Origin: CAYFKJ01 sp964343605 | GTDB taxonomy: Bacteria > Pseudomonadota > Alphaproteobacteria > UBA2966 | Reading direction: 5' to 3' | Assembly: GCA_964343605.1 (NCBI GenBank) | Contig: CAYFKJ010000002.1 | Location: 372,001-436,000, forward strand | DNA length: 64,000 nucleotides | Shown here: positions 61,551 through 64,000 of the stretch, piece after piece | Position numbering within the stretch: position 1 is the stretch's first letter | Layout: every line of letters begins with the position of its first letter | Translations under genes and position numbers: made by a program | Notes under the pieces: generated by a model | What the model saw: the letters and a program-made list of their open reading frames with translations, nothing else | What the model was told of the DNA's origin: nothing | The model's database searches: none

Positions 61551-62096
61551 TCATCCTGCTGCAGGGTGAAACCAAATCTCGGCTTCTGGTTCATGGTTAG
61601 CACGAATGCCATCGGTCTCCGCACCAAGACGTTTCGCAACTGCCTGTGAACGACGGTTTTCATGATGTATGTAGCTGACTAGCTGACTCAAGCCATGGCA
61701 CCGGTGCGCCCAACTGCGAACAGCATGGGCGGCTTCTGTTGCATAGCCATTGCCCTCAGCCGCGTCAAAAAGATGCCAAGCCAACTCCACTTGCGGCCAA
61801 TTAGAATGCTTGAGCAACCCCACCCGACCAAGAGGGGTGTTGTCCCCACGCAATGCCAAAGTAAAAAACCCGAACCCATGCCACTGCCAATGGCCGATAC
61901 CGGTCAAAAAACCAATCCAAGCTTCCTCCTCGCTAACCGTTTCTCCTTGGCTCTTCATTCTTGGTGAATTTGTCATGAAGGATGTGAACGCCGTCAGGTC
62001 GCTTCTTTCCGGGCCGCGCAATGTCAAACGTTCCGTTTCAAGATTTGGTGCGGACGTCAATGGCTGTTGCAAAGGTGTCTCCTTATTTCCCGACAT
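61551..62096 (-). CDS. GNAT-family N-acetyltransferase (RimJ/RimL type)
   Basis: A 181-residue acetyltransferase: ETERLTLRGPERSDL at the N-terminus, WHLFDAAEGNGYATEAAHAVRSWA containing the acetyl-CoA Q/R-x2-G-x-G/A segment in the variant form AAEGNGYA, and ENRRSQAVAKRLGAETDG. It probably acetylates small amines, ribosomal proteins or N-termini. It is a lone gene, converging with GST; a spacer with repeat copy E lies upstream. Confidence 0.9.
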   Translation of the reverse strand: MSGNKETPLQQPLTSAPNLETERLTLRGPERSDLTAFTSFMTNSPRMKSQGETVSEEEAWIGFLTGIGHWQWHGFGFFTLALRGDNTPLGRVGLLKHSNWPQVELAWHLFDAAEGNGYATEAAHAVRSWAHRCHGLSQLVSYIHHENRRSQAVAKRLGAETDGIRANHEPEAEIWFHPAAG

Positions 62097-62200
62097 CTTA
62101 GCGTTCCCTATCCATGACGGCGAGTGTAAGGCCTAACTTCGGTCTCGAAGTGAATGACAACTTCGTCCGCTACTCGGTCGTTGCTGCAGTTTTGTCGGAC

Positions 62201-62282
62201 GATTGCTGCCGGCAAAAAGCGCACTCATGACCAGCCTTACCTTCGACGCATCAAGTACAAACCACTGACGCGGTCATAGCAG
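62201..62282. repeat. Dispersed repeat, copy E
   Basis: Blocks seen: GATTGCTGCCGGCAAAAAGC, core TACCTTCGACGCATCAAGTA, and CAAACCACTGACGCGGTCAT. It lies in the promoter-side spacer of the last cyclase gene, about 50 bases upstream of its ribosome-binding site, in a gap between divergent genes. Confidence 0.65.
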
Positions 62283-62332
62283 CCACAATGCAATTCGGTT
62301 AATCTTTGCCCGATCATCTCCTGGGGAGGACG

Positions 62333-64000
62333 ATGGCCGAGGTCGGGAAAACCAATCGAAGATTGGCGGCGGTGCTGATTGCCGATGTGGCGGGCTACAC
62401 CCGGTTGGTGGAGCAGGACACCGACGGTACGGTCGCGGCCTGGTCGGCGGCGCGGGCCGACGTTATCGAACCCGCTATCGACAGCCATGGCGGCCGCATC
62501 GTAAAGCTCACGGGCGACGGTTTTCTGGCTGAATTCCCGACCGTTCAGGACGCCGTTAAATGCGCCGTCTCAATGCAGTCCGACCTGGCGTCAAATCCTC
62601 TCAATTTCCGCATGGGCGTGAACCTCGGCGACATCGTCGACGACGGCCAGGACATCCACGGCGAAGGCGTCAACATCGCCGCCCGGATCGAAGCGCTGGC
62701 GGGCGAAGGCGGGATTTGCGTGTCGGGCATGGTGTACGAATCCGTCCGAAACCGGCTGGACTATGCCTTCGAAGACTTAGGCGCGCACGAAGTCAAACAT
62801 GTCTCCGCCCCGGTGCATGTATTTCGGGTGGCCTGGGACACGGACGCAAATGCCCAATCCGATGACAAGGCCTTGCCGGCGAAGCCGTCGGTCGCGGTTC
62901 TGCCTTTTGACAACATGTCGGGGGACGCGGAACAGGAATACTTCTCCGACGGCATAACCGAGGACATCATTGCCGCCCTCAGCCGCGTGCGCCAGTTCTT
63001 CGTGATCGCGCGCAACTCGACATTCGCCTACAAGGGCCAAAGCGCCGACATCCGGCGCGTTGCCTCTGAACTCGGTGTCCGCTATGTGCTGGAGGGCAGC
63101 GTGCGCAAGGCGTCCAACCGCATACGCCTGACCGCGCAGCTGCCCGACGGGCCGAGCGGCAACCATCTCTGGGCGGAACGCTACGACCGCGACCTCGATG
63201 ACATCTTCGATCTACAGGACGAATTGACCCAAACCATCGTCGGCGCCATCGAGCCGGAACTGAACAAGGCCGAGCAAGCACGGGCGCGGCTTAAGAAACC
63301 GGAAAACCTCGGGGTGTGGGATATCTACCAGCGCGGCATGTCGGAGCTTCACAAGCTAACGGCCGAGAGCCTGCCGAAAGCCGAAGCCGCATTTTCCCGG
63401 GCGGCGGAGATGGACCCGAATTTTGCCCCGGCGTATACGGGTTTGGCGAATTTGCAGTATTACAGCCTGGTTCTCGGCCATGCCCACGATCCGGACGCCG
63501 CACGGCGAAAGGCATTGGTGGCCGGACGCAAGGCCGTTGAAGTTGACCGCGAAGACGCTGATGCGCATTGCGCCGTCGGCCGGGCGTATATATCCAACAG
63601 GATGTTCGACGACGCCATGGCCGAGCTTCGGCATGCCATCGATCTCAATCCGAGCGATGCACTGGCGCACTACAGCCTGGGTGCGGCGCAAGTTTTCCGC
63701 GGCCAGCCGGAACCAAGCCTGCCGCATCTTGACGATGCCATCCGTCTCAGCCCCCACGATGCCAATATGGGCTCGTTCCTTGTTCGAAAAGCACAGGCGA
63801 TGCTCTATCTCCGCCGGCACGAAGAAGCCGCTGATTGGGCGCGGCGGGCCCTGTTGTTGCCCAATTTTCAGTGGTCGCGTTACGCCGTTCTTGCGTCGGC
63901 CCTGGGGCATCTTGGCCGACAGGAAGAGGCGGCGTCCGCGCTCAATGAACTGCTTCAACGCATACCCGATTTCTCGGAGCAATATGCCCTCGACTACTCG
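62333..64000 (+). CDS. Class III adenylate/guanylate cyclase with TPR domain (paralogue 2, 3' end beyond window)
   Basis: The first 556 codons are seen and the gene continues past the right edge. Residues 1-175 are a class III cyclase: metal aspartates in LIADVAGYTRLVE and LTGDGFLAEF, lysine of RIVKLTGDG and N-x3-R of NIAARIEAL. The middle domain (VAVLPFDNMSGDAEQEYF) and TPR units (FAPAYTGLANLQYY, ALAHYSLGAAQVF) match the gene at 56795 over its whole length. GGGGAGGA lies about 4 bases before the ATG. The two look like a dispersed duplication, with clear sequence divergence. Confidence 0.93.
   Translation, partial: MAEVGKTNRRLAAVLIADVAGYTRLVEQDTDGTVAAWSAARADVIEPAIDSHGGRIVKLTGDGFLAEFPTVQDAVKCAVSMQSDLASNPLNFRMGVNLGDIVDDGQDIHGEGVNIAARIEALAGEGGICVSGMVYESVRNRLDYAFEDLGAHEVKHVSAPVHVFRVAWDTDANAQSDDKALPAKPSVAVLPFDNMSGDAEQEYFSDGITEDIIAALSRVRQFFVIARNSTFAYKGQSADIRRVASELGVRYVLEGSVRKASNRIRLTAQLPDGPSGNHLWAERYDRDLDDIFDLQDELTQTIVGAIEPELNKAEQARARLKKPENLGVWDIYQRGMSELHKLTAESLPKAEAAFSRAAEMDPNFAPAYTGLANLQYYSLVLGHAHDPDAARRKALVAGRKAVEVDREDADAHCAVGRAYISNRMFDDAMAELRHAIDLNPSDALAHYSLGAAQVFRGQPEPSLPHLDDAIRLSPHDANMGSFLVRKAQAMLYLRRHEEAADWARRALLLPNFQWSRYAVLASALGHLGRQEEAASALNELLQRIPDFSEQYALDYS

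Overview
The window is GC-rich, tightly packed chromosomal DNA from an alphaproteobacterium, probably a Rhodospirillales-like free-living heterotroph. The placement is an inference from the gene set DUF2849-cysI-DUF934-cysH-cysD-cysNC, the many hybrid histidine kinases, the CyaA/TPR-type class III cyclases and general protein similarity. No rRNA, tRNA, CRISPR array, transposase or phage gene was seen. Most neighbouring genes overlap by 1-14 bases in short operons.

Layout. 1-3.1 kb: the start of a molybdopterin oxidoreductase divergent from an HxlR regulator, then quinone oxidoreductase, a small secreted protein and a 2-keto-4-pentenoate hydratase-type enzyme. 3.2-4.4 kb: a secreted Sel1-repeat protein with a 13-bp inverted repeat in its leader. 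4.6-12.3 kb: a divergent catabolic-looking cluster (class III aminotransferase and SDR on one strand; a two-subunit PEP-synthase-like dikinase, HAD hydrolase, second class III aminotransferase and MarR regulator on the other). 12.5-17.5 kb: subtilisin-like protease, a zinc-ribbon/cyclase-remnant/ATPase/TPR regulator, a small membrane protein and a palindromic intergenic element. 17.5-23.8 kb: the assimilatory sulfate reduction operon, preceded by a short ORF ending in alternating cysteines. 23.9-27 kb: 2-hydroxyacid dehydrogenase, HpcH/HpaI aldolase and an MFS transporter. 27-31 kb: cold-shock protein, a conserved hypothetical and a hybrid kinase. 31-38.6 kb: Fe-alcohol dehydrogenase, then a phosphorelay set (1190-aa hybrid kinase with Hpt, CheY-like protein, REC-cyclase, NIPSNAP, second CheY-like protein). 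38.6-45.7 kb: FAD oxidoreductase, coiled-coil acidic protein, FG-GAP-like protein, CHASE hybrid kinase, secreted protein. 45.8-50.8 kb: YbaK protein, FMN-type oxidase-family protein, class III aminotransferase with a divergent MocR regulator, and an alpha/beta hydrolase behind a perfect 24-bp palindrome. 50.8-54 kb: a histidine kinase and EttA. 54-64 kb: single-gene units (acyltransferase fused to a cyclic-nucleotide-binding domain, cupin, ASCH, two paralogous cyclase-TPR proteins, Kef antiporter, GST, GNAT), with most of the spacers carrying copies of one dispersed repeat.

How it works together. The strongest themes are sulfur assimilation with apparent multi-layer leader control, an uncharacterised amine/alcohol pathway built around a split phosphotransferase, and second-messenger signalling: three intact class III cyclase genes, one gene with a deleted cyclase core, and one cNMP-binding enzyme lie within about 50 kb. 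The most unusual items are the split dikinase cluster, the cysteine-ended leader ORF, the repeat family in the last 10 kb and the in-frame deletion in the 1027-aa regulator.
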